Assembly: GCF_900113455.1 (NCBI RefSeq)
Contig: NZ_FOPI01000007.1
Coordinates: 23,076-87,075, forward strand
DNA length: 64,000 nt
Reading direction: 5' to 3'
From: Ligilactobacillus ruminis DSM 20403 = NBRC 102161
GTDB lineage: Bacteria > Bacillota > Bacilli > Lactobacillales > Lactobacillaceae
This document shows positions 1 to 7,490 of this stretch, in pieces (position 1 is the stretch's first letter; each line of letters begins with the position of its first letter). The translations under genes were made by a program, and so were the position numbers. Under the pieces are notes generated by a model. The model was not told the origin of the DNA, ran no database searches, and saw only the letters and a program-made list of their open reading frames with translations.

Positions 1-294
1 AACGTTGCCCATCCATCCCGATATCCAATAGGTCCATCCTGACATGAATTCTCCCATTGGCCCGAAGCATTTGCCTGCATAGCCGAAAATCCCTGATTCA
101 GATTGTTTTTGTCCCAAATTATTCAGCGAAGCAACCAGGCAAAACGTCCCGGTACCAACAATCAGCCACGCAATTAATGCTGGTCCCGGTGACGCTGCCT
201 TTGCCAAATCGTTGCTAAGTCCAAAAATACCGGTGCCGATTGAAGATCCGACAATGCTGGTGGTCAAATCAAACTTTGTTTCTTTTTCATTACT
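1..294 (-). CDS. Amino-acid antiporter, ArcD-like APC family, N-terminal part (runs off left edge)
   Basis: The reverse strand reads an open frame that continues past base 1. It holds the APC-superfamily opening (VGSSIGTGIFGLSNDLA), a glycine/alanine-rich first membrane segment, and a stretch ending SGWTYWISGWMGNV. That pattern is typical of the basic amino-acid/polyamine antiporters such as the arginine:ornithine exchanger ArcD, integral proteins of the cell membrane. The start is odd: the frame is closed by TGA at 295-297 and has no in-frame ATG. The only ATG nearby (288-290) is in another frame, leaving TTG at 265-267 or a frameshifted start. The IS200/IS605 right end lies only about 130 bp upstream, so the 5' end may be damaged. 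Family is fairly sure; substrate and integrity are not. Confidence 0.6.
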
Positions 295-431
295 TCAAGC
301 AAGACGCATAAAAGATCAAAAGACGTCTCGATGCTCCTTTCTCAATATTTTCCAGCTGTCGCAGGCCTTTTTTTGCATACGCTCCTGCTTTTTTCAGCCG
401 ACCGCTTTCTTGATATTTTATATTATGTGAA

Positions 432-650
432 CGGAACTCGACACTAAAGTACCGAGCTTCCTAGTGGCAATAGCTACTTTTTAGCTATTATTCCTAAAAA
501 ACGTTTAGGCAATGCGTATTTAAAATACGGTAGTCATTTAAGACTCTCCAAGATATATCGCACTCGTTTCGCAAGCTCAGAGTGATACGCCTACATCAAA
601 TCTTATAGCCATTTAAGACGACAAGGTTCTGTCTCGCCTATATTTCTAAT
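432..650 (-). ncRNA. Candidate omega (right-end) RNA of the IS605 tnpB
   Basis: In IS200/IS605 elements the RNA guide of TnpB is transcribed across the tnpB 3' end and the right end of the element. Here the 218 bases after the tnpB stop contain no gene but several short stems on the minus strand: CGTATTT/AAATACG (near 515-530), CCTAAA/TTTAGG (near 492-510), AATAGCT/AGCTATT (468-490) and the right-end hairpin. By family analogy the guide would be the sequence just outside the right end, below base 432. This is inferred from position and hairpins, not from a covariance model. Confidence 0.35.
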
Positions 651-2039
651 TAACAGTTTAAATTCAATGGTTTAATTGCTGTTTTTATTTTGCCTTCTTT
701 GTATAATTTCAAGCTTTCTTTATATTTGATATGTTCTTTGGGATTTAACGCCCATGCTAAAATATTCCTGCTTGCATTTAAATCCCGTTCGATAATTGCT
801 TCAGTATGCTTCGACACCCATTTTCCATCATTTACATCATGTTTTTCCTGGTATTTGGTCCCGTATTCCGCTTGACTAGTTTTGTAACTGTCAACTAAGA
901 TAACCGTTTTCCCTAAACGGTTAGCCATTTGAATCAGTAATCGTCCCATTTCATACGGCTTTATCTTCGCTAATTTACTATTCTTAGCTTTGTTTTGCTT
1001 AACGTTAATTTGATTTCGCTTCCTCATTTTCTTTGCGTTTAAATTTTCAATCGCAATTAAATCATTTTCAGCAAATAGTTCTTTTGCCATTCGCTTATAT
1101 TCTGCAGTTGGAATGTGACTGCGTTTGCTGCTTAAATATCGTATATCTTCGTTTAATTTAGTTATCCTTTGGGATTTTTGGGACAACCAAGTTATTAAAT
1201 CTCTTTGAGATTTCAACTTGTTGATTTCAGCTTCTAATTTGTCAGCTTTATCCGATACGTTCTTACTAAGATACAACTCATCATTATCAGATGTATGCCA
1301 AATTTTATTATTCTTCATATTCCAATCGGCACCAATCATATTAACAATTCCTTTACGTTCATTAATAGTTTTGAATACAATCTGAAGCTCAAACTGCCCG
1401 TTAGCTTTGCGTTTGATTTTAGTTGTGACAATCTTGGTATTTTTCATATTTTTAATGTTCTCAACAACTTGAATAGTGCCGTAATCTTGAATTTTAATAA
1501 AATGTGCTGAAATAATCTTGGCTTGTCCGCTTGAAGGGAGAGATACACAGTTTTTACTTTGATTGGGGCGCAAATAATTCAAAGACCCTTTACGATACCA
1601 TGATTTATGTTTAGGATTATTATCATGTAAATTATTTTGATAATCCTTTTTAATTTTGTTTAGACATCTTAGACGCAGATATTAAATTTTTTCGGTATTC
1701 ACCAAAGTTAGTTAAAATAGATACTAAGTATTCGTCTCTTAACGCTTGTGAGTGAATCCCGACTTTTTTGCCATCCCATTTGGATAATCCATATAAGTCT
1801 TTTAAGATTTTCGGAATCAAAACATCTTTAGCTAAAAATAACTTAGCTTTTTTGTTGTTCGGATATGGTCGTTTTAAATTTTTAACACCATAGGTCTTCT
1901 CTAAGTATTTAAGTACGTAATTGTATATTTTGTTTTTCGCTTCAATATTCCTTTCAAATTTAGCTGTCAAATCATTAGTGGCAACTAAACGATATCGTCT
2001 TACTCTAATATATTCAGTTGTCTTTGGCAGCTTTAGCAT
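650..2039 (-). pseudogene. tnpB: TnpB (IS605 OrfB) split by a frameshift
   Basis: TnpB is an RNA-guided DNA nuclease with a RuvC-like fold. The N-terminal 129 residues read from 2039 to a stop at 1650. The rest continues in a different frame without a stop from about 1655 down to 650 (residues KIKKDYQNNLHDNNPKHKSW bridge the gap). One small indel in the A-rich stretch near 1650-1660 therefore separates the halves. RuvC acidic residues are visible as GADWNMK, IENLNAKK and ERDLNASRN. The region where other TnpBs have a four-cysteine zinc ribbon (TSQAEYGTKYQEKHD to the RDLNAS motif) has no cysteine. The start at 2039 lies one base from the tnpA stop. Confidence 0.8.
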
Positions 2040-2040
2040 T

Positions 2041-2466
2041 TTATATCTTCCCTTTACTTTTCTTTTGTTTTCTAATATATTCTCTAATCATATCTTCAGA
2101 ACGCTCACTCACAGTACATGCGAAATCGCTTGGTTGCCACAAATGACCTCCACATAATTTTTCTTTTATTTCCGGGTGGTGCATAAACAGCATTCTAGCT
2201 GAGACTCCCTTATATCCTTTCATCATTGAAGAAATGGAATGTTTAGGACTCGCATCAATTAACATATGCACATGGTCGGGCATGATATTGATTTCTATTA
2301 TTTTACCCGAAAATTGTTCTGTCATACTCTTCAATAATTCTTCTAATTCTGTTTTTATATCAGCAATTAAGACATCGCGTCTATATTTCGTGACTAAAAT
2401 CAAATGATATTGTAAAGAATAAACGCTACTTCTAGCATAATTTAATTCGCTGGAATGCTTTTGCAT
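2041..2466 (-). CDS. tnpA: IS200/IS605 Y1 transposase TnpA
   Basis: This is the single-strand transposase of the IS200/IS605 family, a small HUH endonuclease acting as a dimer. The HUH motif is seen as PDHVHMLI (about residues 63-70) and the nucleophilic tyrosine as the Y in IREYIRKQ near residue 130. A length of about 141 residues matches the family. I chose ATG 2466 because an AAGG box lies upstream; an in-frame ATG at 2472 and a longer form from 2484 are possible. It appears complete, so it could act on its own hairpin ends and on related non-autonomous elements elsewhere. Confidence 0.9.
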   Translation of the reverse strand: MQKHSSELNYARSSVYSLQYHLILVTKYRRDVLIADIKTELEELLKSMTEQFSGKIIEINIMPDHVHMLIDASPKHSISSMMKGYKGVSARMLFMHHPEIKEKLCGGHLWQPSDFACTVSERSEDMIREYIRKQKKSKGKI

Positions 2467-2542
2467 TGTCATCAACCTTATCATTGTTTATTATAACTTA
2501 TAATTAATTATTTGCATTGTCAATTATTGAGCACTAAAAAAA

Positions 2543-2586
2543 GGCGCGTTCCTCTCGGTAATAAGTTACCGAGTTTCCACGCGCGC
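2543..2586 (-). repeat. Left-end hairpin of the IS605 element, terminator-like
   Basis: A compound stem: GCGCGT/ACGCGC outside and CTCGGTAA/TTACCGAG inside with a TAAG loop. On the minus strand it is followed by seven Ts. It can serve as the folded left end recognised by TnpA and also stop outside transcription from entering tnpA. Confidence 0.6.
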
Positions 2587-2623
2587 TACGCGAAAAATAT
2601 CTGGGAATAATTCCAATTTACCA

Positions 2624-2652
2624 TTGACATTTTTTCGCCATTTTTATATACT
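2624..2652 (+). promoter_or_regulatory. Promoter of tRNA-Gln
   Basis: TTGACA at 2624-2629 and TATACT at 2647-2652 are separated by 17 bases, ending 20 bases before the tRNA. Confidence 0.8.
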
Positions 2653-2672
2653 ATAGAAGTTGATTGATTTAT

Positions 2673-2745
2673 TGGGCATTCGCCAAATTGGTAAGGCAGT
2701 GGACTCTGAATCCATAATTTACAGGTTCGAACCCTGTATGCCCAA
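2673..2745 (+). tRNA. tRNA-Gln(CUG)
   Basis: Cloverleaf with acceptor stem TGGGCAT/ATGCCCA, anticodon stem GTGGA/TCCAT and seven-base loop CTCTGAA, giving anticodon CUG. Discriminator A; the CCA tail is not encoded. It is a solitary gene with its own promoter and terminator, wedged between two insertion sequences. The C34 anticodon reads only CAG. Confidence 0.9.
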
Positions 2746-2763
2746 TCTCTTTGATATTTTTAA

Positions 2764-2790
2764 AGTCAGGTTTATGCCTGGCTTTTTTTG
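2764..2790 (+). terminator. Terminator of tRNA-Gln
   Basis: Stem GTCAGG/CCTGGC followed by seven Ts, about 20 bases after the tRNA. Confidence 0.75.
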
Positions 2791-2803
2791 TATAGTCCGC
2801 TTA

Positions 2804-2840
2804 AAAACAAGGCGCCGTTTCATCAACAACGCCTTGTTTT
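2804..2840. terminator. Bidirectional terminator-like hairpin
   Basis: An 11-bp perfect stem AAAACAAGGCG/CGCCTTGTTTT around a 15-base loop, with A and T runs on both sides. It lies just before the ISL3 left end. No gene it would serve remains beside it, so the ISL3 insertion may have separated it from its gene. Confidence 0.5.
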
Positions 2841-2965
2841 GACATACATGTCATTCATTCGCGAAATTTCTGGGTCTATACTAAATGGTGTTGATGATGA
2901 TTTTTCAACACCATTTTTTGTATTCACAAAATATCTTCGCAATGCTATAAAATGAAACTATACAA

Positions 2966-3886
2966 ATGCAGCTGAAGCGAAGCGTCCTGCACATGGCACG
3001 GGAGGGAATCACTGCGACAAGCATCGCCAGAATCTGTCACTGTTCGCCTTCAAGCGTCATCAGAATAATTGACGAAGCCGTTGAATTGAAGTCAAGAGTC
3101 GCAAGACTGCCCGAGAATCTCTGCTTTGATGAATTCCGTTCCGTGAACAGCACCATGTCATTCATCTGCTGCGACGCTGAAGGAAGTCATGACATCGTGG
3201 CTATTCTTGAAAACAGATTGACGAAGACAATCAGGGAGCACTTCATGAACCGCTACACGAACCGGGAAAGAGCTGCGGTGAAATCCGTAGTTGTCGACCT
3301 GAATGCCCAGTACATCAAGTTCATCAAGGCATTGTTTCCGAATGCCCGGATCATCATCGACCGCTTCCACATCGTACAGCTGGTCGGAAGAGCGCTGGGC
3401 AATGCAAGGATAAGCCTGATGAAGAAGATGAACGACTGCCACTGCAGGGAATACAAGATACTGAAGGCACACTGGCGTCTGTTTCACAAGGATTTCGCTG
3501 ACCTTGAAGCTGACAGGTCAGTTTATTTACGGGGAGTCAATGAATACATGACGCAACAGAATGCCCTTGACCTGATTGTCAAAAATCACCCGCAGTTTGA
3601 AAAGGTCTACGATGCGTATCAGGATGTATTCAATGCACTGAAGGAAAAAAACAGGGAGAGGCTCATTGATGTCCTGGAAAACTACCGTCGTTCGGGTCAG
3701 AGCATGGACACAACTATTTCCACCTTGAAGAAGAACATGACAGCCGTTCTTAACAGCGTCGAGTATGATTTCTCCAACGGTCCGGTTGAAGGAATAAACC
3801 GCAGAATCAAGAGTCTGAAGCGCAGTTGCTTTGGATTCAGGAATCTTGATAACTTCAGGAAACGCATTGCGCTGATCAGAAGCTGA
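2966..3886 (+). pseudogene. ISL3-family transposase, N-terminally truncated
   Basis: The 306 residues correspond to the helix-turn-helix and DDE catalytic parts of ISL3 transposases, which usually have over 400 residues. An HTH-like stretch (ITATSIARICHCSPSSVIRI) opens the protein. Acidic residues occur in CFDEFRS, VVVDLNAQY or IIIDRFHIV, and NGPVEGINRRIKS. The cysteine-rich zinc-finger domain normally covering the first 100 or more residues is absent: an in-frame TAA lies 18 bases upstream of the ATG, with only about 90 bp back to the inverted repeat. The protein is probably inactive. Its GC-richer codon choice differs from the surrounding core genes. Confidence 0.8.
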
Positions 3887-4290
3887 CGCTGAAAGTGTTT
3901 TTGAGACAGCCTCTCTGAATACACTTCCTCCAGCCGTAGTTTCCGGCGGGTAAGCATTGTGATGTCAACCGCAACCGGGCAAAGTCGTGGAGCGTGCGGC
4001 AGAGACAAGGTGTGGAACCGAGCGCTTAGCCCGCGAGCACCAGGCCTGCTCGAACGCAAGCAGGCGAGCCTGCCAAGTAAGAGTACCTGGGCGGAACGGG
4101 CTGCGAGGTGAAACCCAGTTAGGTCGCAGCGCGTTCGAGCTTTGCAAATCAACGACAGGAATTCATACATGAATCCACGCCAGCGGAAACGCAGGCGGTG
4201 TTGATACGTAACTGTACCAATTTGAAAAAACACAGGAGAAACCGACGGGAACAAAAAAACTCCACTCCATTTCTGAAGTGAAGTTTTCGA
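3887..4290. repeat. GC-rich non-coding filler in the ISL3 remnant, shares a motif with 45.6 kb
   Basis: About 400 bp without a convincing gene. From 3965 to 4150 the base composition is much more GC-rich than nearby DNA, with short dyads (for example CCTGCTCG...CGAGCAGG-like segments near 4045-4080). The minus strand contains TTCCACACCTTGTCTC near 4000-4015. The same core appears three times at 45617-45877, so this is one member of a dispersed repeat. Confidence 0.4.
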
Positions 4291-4318
4291 GGTCATCAAC
4301 ACCATTTGACAAAGACCC

Positions 4319-4447
4319 ACTTTTTTCTTATTTCCATCATAGCAAGCGATTGTCATGCATACGCAAAAAAACGGATGATTTGCAAATAATTGCAAATCAT
4401 CCGGTTTTTCAATTTGAGGCATAGTTTTTTTCCCAGTCTCTTTGTTA
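4319..4447 (+). repeat. MITE-like intergenic repeat, copy A (3' half only)
   Basis: The segment matches the distal half of copies B to E: TTATTTCCATCAT, GCGATTGTCATGCATACGC, then a strong hairpin CGGATGATTTGCAA/TTGCAAATCATCCG with T-run, then AATTTGAGGCATAG and the end TTTTTTCCCAGTCTCTTTG. The 5' half is missing because the ISL3 right inverted repeat abuts it. The hairpin would terminate transcription arriving from either side. Confidence 0.7.
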
Positions 4448-4475
4448 TTTTGAATATTTCCAAAACCGTTCGGTA

Positions 4476-4802
4476 CTAGGAATTTTTTCCCGCCTTTTTG
4501 TTTCCTTGTTTTTTGACATAACGATCGGCATGTTTTTCCAAGTACTGCAACAACTTTGCTTCATTTGCAAATTCACGCGGGTGCTTTTGACCGTGCAAAC
4601 GCAACGTAATCTTATTGATTTTGTCGCGACCGGTCCATGTATACGAATGTTCTACGATGAAACGATTCAAAAACTCGCCGTCACGCTTTCCAAACTTCAA
4701 CACATAGACTCTCTCAGGCACCATCAACGGATTAACGTGCTCTTTTTCATACTCGACACCATGAGCATTTAAAAAATTTTTAGTTCTTCTCAACATTAGC
4801 AT
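4476..4802 (-). CDS. Unknown small basic protein
   Basis: A 108-residue, lysine- and arginine-rich protein that I do not recognise. It is preceded by a good AAGGAGG box four bases before ATG 4802; a second in-frame ATG two codons on is less well spaced. No signal peptide or membrane segment is visible. The C-terminus is strongly basic (RYVKKQGNKKAGKNS), compatible with nucleic-acid binding, but that is only a guess. It stands alone between the ISL3/MITE block and a tRNA gene. The good ribosome-binding site and ordinary composition suggest a real gene. Confidence 0.65.
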   Translation of the reverse strand: MLMLRRTKNFLNAHGVEYEKEHVNPLMVPERVYVLKFGKRDGEFLNRFIVEHSYTWTGRDKINKITLRLHGQKHPREFANEAKLLQYLEKHADRYVKKQGNKKAGKNS

Positions 4803-4963
4803 GTTTCCTCCTTTTTGACAGTTTTCCGTGTTTTTCTTTGCTTTATTATAGCATTTATCTCAAAAATATCAATCCTGAAAAAGCGTTTTGCTTTTTAAGT
4901 CCTTGAACACATCCTTTTCATCAAAGAACGTCCCCAGACTTTAAACATCGCTATAATAACAAA

Positions 4964-4985
4964 GGCTGGGATAACCTTCCCAGCC
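4964..4985 (-). terminator. Terminator of tRNA-Glu(CUC)
   Basis: Stem GGCTGGGA/TCCCAGCC followed on the minus strand by TTTGTTATT, seven bases after the tRNA. Confidence 0.75.
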
Positions 4986-4991
4986 TCAATA

Positions 4992-5064
4992 TCACCCGTA
5001 CGGGGATCGAACCCGTAACTCCGCCTTGAGAGGGCGACGTCTTAACCAATTTGACCAACGGGCA
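4992..5064 (-). tRNA. tRNA-Glu(CUC)
   Basis: Minus-strand cloverleaf with anticodon stem TCGCC/GGCGG and loop CTCTCAA, giving anticodon CUC. The body resembles the tRNA-Glu(UUC) gene at 62196. The first acceptor pair would be U1-G72, where the UUC copy has G1-C72. That is unusual and might affect processing or charging. Solitary, with its own promoter and terminator. Confidence 0.85.
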
Positions 5065-5082
5065 AAATAACTTACTTTTTTT

Positions 5083-5110
5083 ATTATACTCTGTTAATTT
5101 GAAAAGTCAA
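5083..5110 (-). promoter_or_regulatory. Promoter of tRNA-Glu(CUC)
   Basis: On the minus strand TTGACT (5105-5110) and TATAAT (5083-5088) are 16 bases apart. Confidence 0.75.
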
Positions 5111-5293
5111 CTATTTTTTTAAACGATCAAACGCCTGAATCGCATATCCGACGAACAAGATGAACACCCATATGGTGCAGAACACGAAAACCAAAGATAT
5201 CAGCTTTGAATCAAAAAAACTTCTCGAAACGAAAAGCAAGACGTCAATCACGCTCCAAACTATCAGCTTTTCCAAACTACTTTCCACGTTCAA
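5111..5293 (-). CDS. Small two-helix membrane protein, unknown
   Basis: A 60-residue protein with two hydrophobic stretches (about residues 9-24 and 31-52) and a basic tail AFDRLKK, consistent with a small integral membrane protein. Its start overlaps the last 17 bases of the upstream phosphodiesterase gene, so it would be translated coupled to it. I do not recognise a family. Its stop lies directly next to the tRNA-Glu promoter. Confidence 0.55.
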   Translation of the reverse strand: MNVESSLEKLIVWSVIDVLLFVSRSFFDSKLISLVFVFCTIWVFILFVGYAIQAFDRLKK

Positions 5294-5801
5294 ACACGAC
5301 CTTTAATTCTTTAATCGGTTTCATGTCACGATCATAATACTGGATTCGATAATAATCCTCATCCGTTTCAAGAAGCGCGTACGTTCCTCCGATTGATGCG
5401 TATTTTCCTCTTGGAAAACTGATGCTTCCCGGATTGATCATCAAGCGTTCATCATTAAAACTTGCGCCCAACTGATGAGTGTGACCAAAAAATGCAATTC
5501 CGCAGCCTTCCTCTTGCATTTTAAAATCAAGCCGATTCAAACCAAAGCCCACGCCCAAAAGATGTCCGTGAACAAGCAGCATTCGATCGGGGCCGACCTG
5601 CTTTACCGCTTGTCCTAAAAATTCAGGATCATAGTCGCAATTTCCCCCGACGACGATCATTTTATCAAACAGTTCGTCGTCAGATTTGAGTTCTGAGTCG
5701 CCGCAATGAAACATCGCATCAACTTTTCCTGTATAATTTTTAACAAGTTTGCATAAAATATCGCGATCTCCGTGACTGTCGCTTACGATTAAATAAAGCA
5801 T
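5277..5801 (-). CDS. Metallophosphoesterase, YfcE/MJ0936 type
   Basis: A 174-residue calcineurin-like phosphodiesterase. The metal-binding motifs are SDSHGD (residues 6-11), FHCGD (about 30-34), GNCD (about 51-54), HGH and GHTH. That set is typical of the YfcE/YsnB group of small cytosolic phosphodiesterases, whose natural substrate is poorly known. I chose ATG 5801 since the AGGGGG box is seven bases upstream; the ATG at 5807 is almost inside that box. It follows rdgB with a few bases between, a pairing common in lactobacilli that suggests joint transcription. Confidence 0.85.
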   Translation of the reverse strand: MLYLIVSDSHGDRDILCKLVKNYTGKVDAMFHCGDSELKSDDELFDKMIVVGGNCDYDPEFLGQAVKQVGPDRMLLVHGHLLGVGFGLNRLDFKMQEEGCGIAFFGHTHQLGASFNDERLMINPGSISFPRGKYASIGGTYALLETDEDYYRIQYYDRDMKPIKELKVVFERGK

Positions 5802-5812
5802 CTCCATGCCCC

Positions 5813-6409
5813 CTATTCGTTCCACCATTCGTCAAACTTTTCCAACAAATTTTCGGTTGCCTTTGCACGATGACTGACCTTATTTTTTTCTTCCATCCCG
5901 ATTTCGCCAAAAGTCTTGCCAAATTCAGGATAGTAAAACAACGGATCGTAGCCGAAACCGTCTTCGCCATGCTTTTCATGCGCAATCAGGCCATAGACGT
6001 CACCGTTTGCCTCCAACGGAGTCTTGTCAGGCGCAGTAGCCACGATTGAACAATGAAAATGCGCCGTACGCTTTTCGTCAGGAACTTTCTTCAATGCTTT
6101 CAAAAGCTTTTTGTTATTAGCTTCATCATCATGATCACCCGCATACCTTGCAGAATAGATTCCAGGCGCTCCATTCAGCGCATCGACGACCAATCCGGAA
6201 TCATCAGCCAAAACGGGAATGTTGAGTTTATCAGTCAGCGTTTGTGCCTTAATCAAAGCATTCTCTGAAAAAGTTTTGCCATTTTCAATGATTTCAACTT
6301 GTTCATTCAAGTCTTTCAAAGTAATAACCTCAATCCCTTTTGGTTCAAAAAGTTTGCGATACTCACGAGCCTTGCCGGCATTTTTGGTTGCTATCAAAAT
6401 CTTAGTCAT
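5813..6409 (-). CDS. rdgB: Non-canonical purine NTP pyrophosphatase (RdgB/HAM1)
   Basis: This enzyme hydrolyses dITP, ITP and XTP to monophosphates, keeping deaminated purines out of nucleic acids. The family signatures are ATKNAGKAREY at the start, the SFENA-like segment GKTFSENALIKA, ADDSGL, GAPGIYSARYAG, and GFGYDPLFY near residue 150. The 198-residue length is normal. In many lactobacilli it sits next to glutamate racemase and a YfcE-type phosphoesterase; here only the latter is present, directly downstream. Confidence 0.95.
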   Translation of the reverse strand: MTKILIATKNAGKAREYRKLFEPKGIEVITLKDLNEQVEIIENGKTFSENALIKAQTLTDKLNIPVLADDSGLVVDALNGAPGIYSARYAGDHDDEANNKKLLKALKKVPDEKRTAHFHCSIVATAPDKTPLEANGDVYGLIAHEKHGEDGFGYDPLFYYPEFGKTFGEIGMEEKNKVSHRAKATENLLEKFDEWWNE

Positions 6410-6562
6410 AAAACTTTACCTCAGTTTTTTATTTACGTTAATTATGCTCAATTTTTACGTCTTTTGCAAGCTGACTTTAATCGCTGCAAAAATATTCGAA
6501 AATCACTCTGTTACAATGTATAATGTTATGTAGAGACTTCAATAAGGGAGAACAAATCTGAC

Positions 6563-7042
6563 ATGCAGGAAAATTTTTACAATATCGCATCTTCAAAGGG
6601 AAAATTTTCATCAGAACTTTTAAGAGATGCACTTTTGCCGGAACTTTTGGGCAAAGAAAACAATATTTTATATTGGTCAGGAAAACGATTGGCGCGAATC
6701 TTTCCGCTCGCAAAAGATGAAGACCTTCCGATCTTTTTTGAACAAGCAGAGTGGGGAACGCTCAAAAGAACAAAAGCTAAACATGACAACCAGTATTTCG
6801 AACTCAGCGGAGAACCCGTTGCCTTGCGAATGCAATTAAACCCCAAGGCTGATTTCTTGCTCGAAGCCGGCTTTTTGGCTGAAACGATTCAATTGCAGCT
6901 AGGTTTCGTAACTGAAGCAATCATCGAAAAACAAACAAGCAATACCGTAACTTTTTTGGTTCAGGTAGATTCGAAAGACCCGATTGATTTTGCGGATTAC
7001 GAACAAGAAGCGGCATCTCCTCTGCATTTGAACAAAGACTAA
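6563..7042 (+). CDS. yslB: YslB-like protein (DUF2507)
   Basis: A 159-residue protein matching the YslB/DUF2507 family of Firmicutes, seen in segments such as LRDALLPELLGKE, ILYWSGKRLAR and a beta-rich middle that ends in FLAETIQLQ. The family resembles ligand-binding V4R-like folds, but its role is unknown. It is one of few plus-strand genes here, divergent from rdgB and convergent with trxA. A TATAAT-like box lies near 6522 and an AAGGGAG box before the start. Confidence 0.8.
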   Translation: MQENFYNIASSKGKFSSELLRDALLPELLGKENNILYWSGKRLARIFPLAKDEDLPIFFEQAEWGTLKRTKAKHDNQYFELSGEPVALRMQLNPKADFLLEAGFLAETIQLQLGFVTEAIIEKQTSNTVTFLVQVDSKDPIDFADYEQEAASPLHLNKD

Positions 7043-7043
7043 A

Positions 7044-7075
7044 AAAAGCTTCCTCGTTAAACGGGGAAGCTTTTT
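7044..7075. terminator. Bidirectional terminator between yslB and trxA
   Basis: Perfect stem AAAAAGCTTCC/GGAAGCTTTTT between two convergent genes. Confidence 0.85.
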
Positions 7076-7094
7076 AAATCATCATTTTTTCTGA

Positions 7095-7406
7095 TTAAAG
7101 GTACTTTTCGATGATTTTCTTCAAAGCATCTTTTTCGTGATATCCAATGACCGTGTCGACCACTTTGCCGTCCTTTTGAATAATCATCGTCGGAATGCTC
7201 ATAACGCCGAATTTTTCAGCAGTTGCCTGATTTTCGTCAACGTCAACTTTGAAAAAGGAAACCTTTCCGTCAAGCTCTTCTGACAATTGTTCGACAACCG
7301 GTCCTTGCATCCGGCAGGGTCCGCACCATGTTGCCCAAAAATCAGTAAAAGTCAATCCTTGAGCCGTTTTTTCCGTAAAATTGTCATTCGTCAAATTTTC
7401 AATCAT
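7095..7406 (-). CDS. trxA: Thioredoxin
   Basis: A 103-residue cytosolic disulfide reductase. The redox site is WCGPC with cysteines at 28 and 31, and the cis-proline loop is MSIPT. Length and fold segments (FWATWCGPCRM, FFKVDVDEN, MSIPTMIIQKDGK) are standard. A GAGAGGAG box precedes ATG 7406. It follows mutS2, as in many lactobacilli, so it may be read with mutS2 and from its own promoter. Confidence 0.97.
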   Translation of the reverse strand: MIENLTNDNFTEKTAQGLTFTDFWATWCGPCRMQGPVVEQLSEELDGKVSFFKVDVDENQATAEKFGVMSIPTMIIQKDGKVVDTVIGYHEKDALKKIIEKYL

Positions 7407-7490
7407 TATTCGTTTCTCCTCTCAAATTTGGTGAATCCTGATTCATGAGTTCATTGTAACACAGTGCCAAAAAAGGTGCGAAGTTTTTGC

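Larger units (their letters stand above)
430..2590 (-). mobile_element. IS200/IS605-family insertion sequence
   Basis: A Y1-type tnpA and an adjacent tnpB lie on the minus strand, flanked by imperfect palindromes instead of inverted repeats, as in this family. The left-end hairpin (2553-2572, CTCGGTAA/TTACCGAG) sits upstream of tnpA. The right-end hairpin (about 437-462) contains a related CTCGGTAC...TCGAG core. Further hairpins at 468-540 lie between tnpB and the right end. The exact cleavage points are not resolved, so both ends are approximate. The transposase looks intact while tnpB is frameshifted, so the element might still move. Confidence 0.75.
2872..4318 (+). mobile_element. Degenerate ISL3-family insertion sequence
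   Basis: Inverted repeats mark the ends: GGGTCTATACTAAATGGTG at 2872-2890 and, on the other strand, GGGTCTTTGTCAAATGGTG ending at 4318. Both continue into TTGATGA. Inside is a DDE transposase lacking its N-terminal zinc-finger part, and about 400 bp of GC-rich non-coding sequence between the gene and the right end. No clear 8-bp target duplication is visible. A hairpin TGGTGTTGA/TCAACACCA plus T-run (2885-2917) uses the left repeat as one arm, and a T-run hairpin on the minus strand (4252-4290) lies inside the right end. Both could insulate the element from outside transcription. Confidence 0.75.

Noticed and set aside
2872..4318. Target-site duplication for the ISL3 element
   Set aside because: The eight bases on each side (AAATTTCT and ACTTTTTT) do not match convincingly.
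3697..4422. 241-residue minus-strand frame across the ISL3 right part and repeat A
   Set aside because: Reads antisense to the transposase, then non-coding repeat and hairpins; no family pattern.
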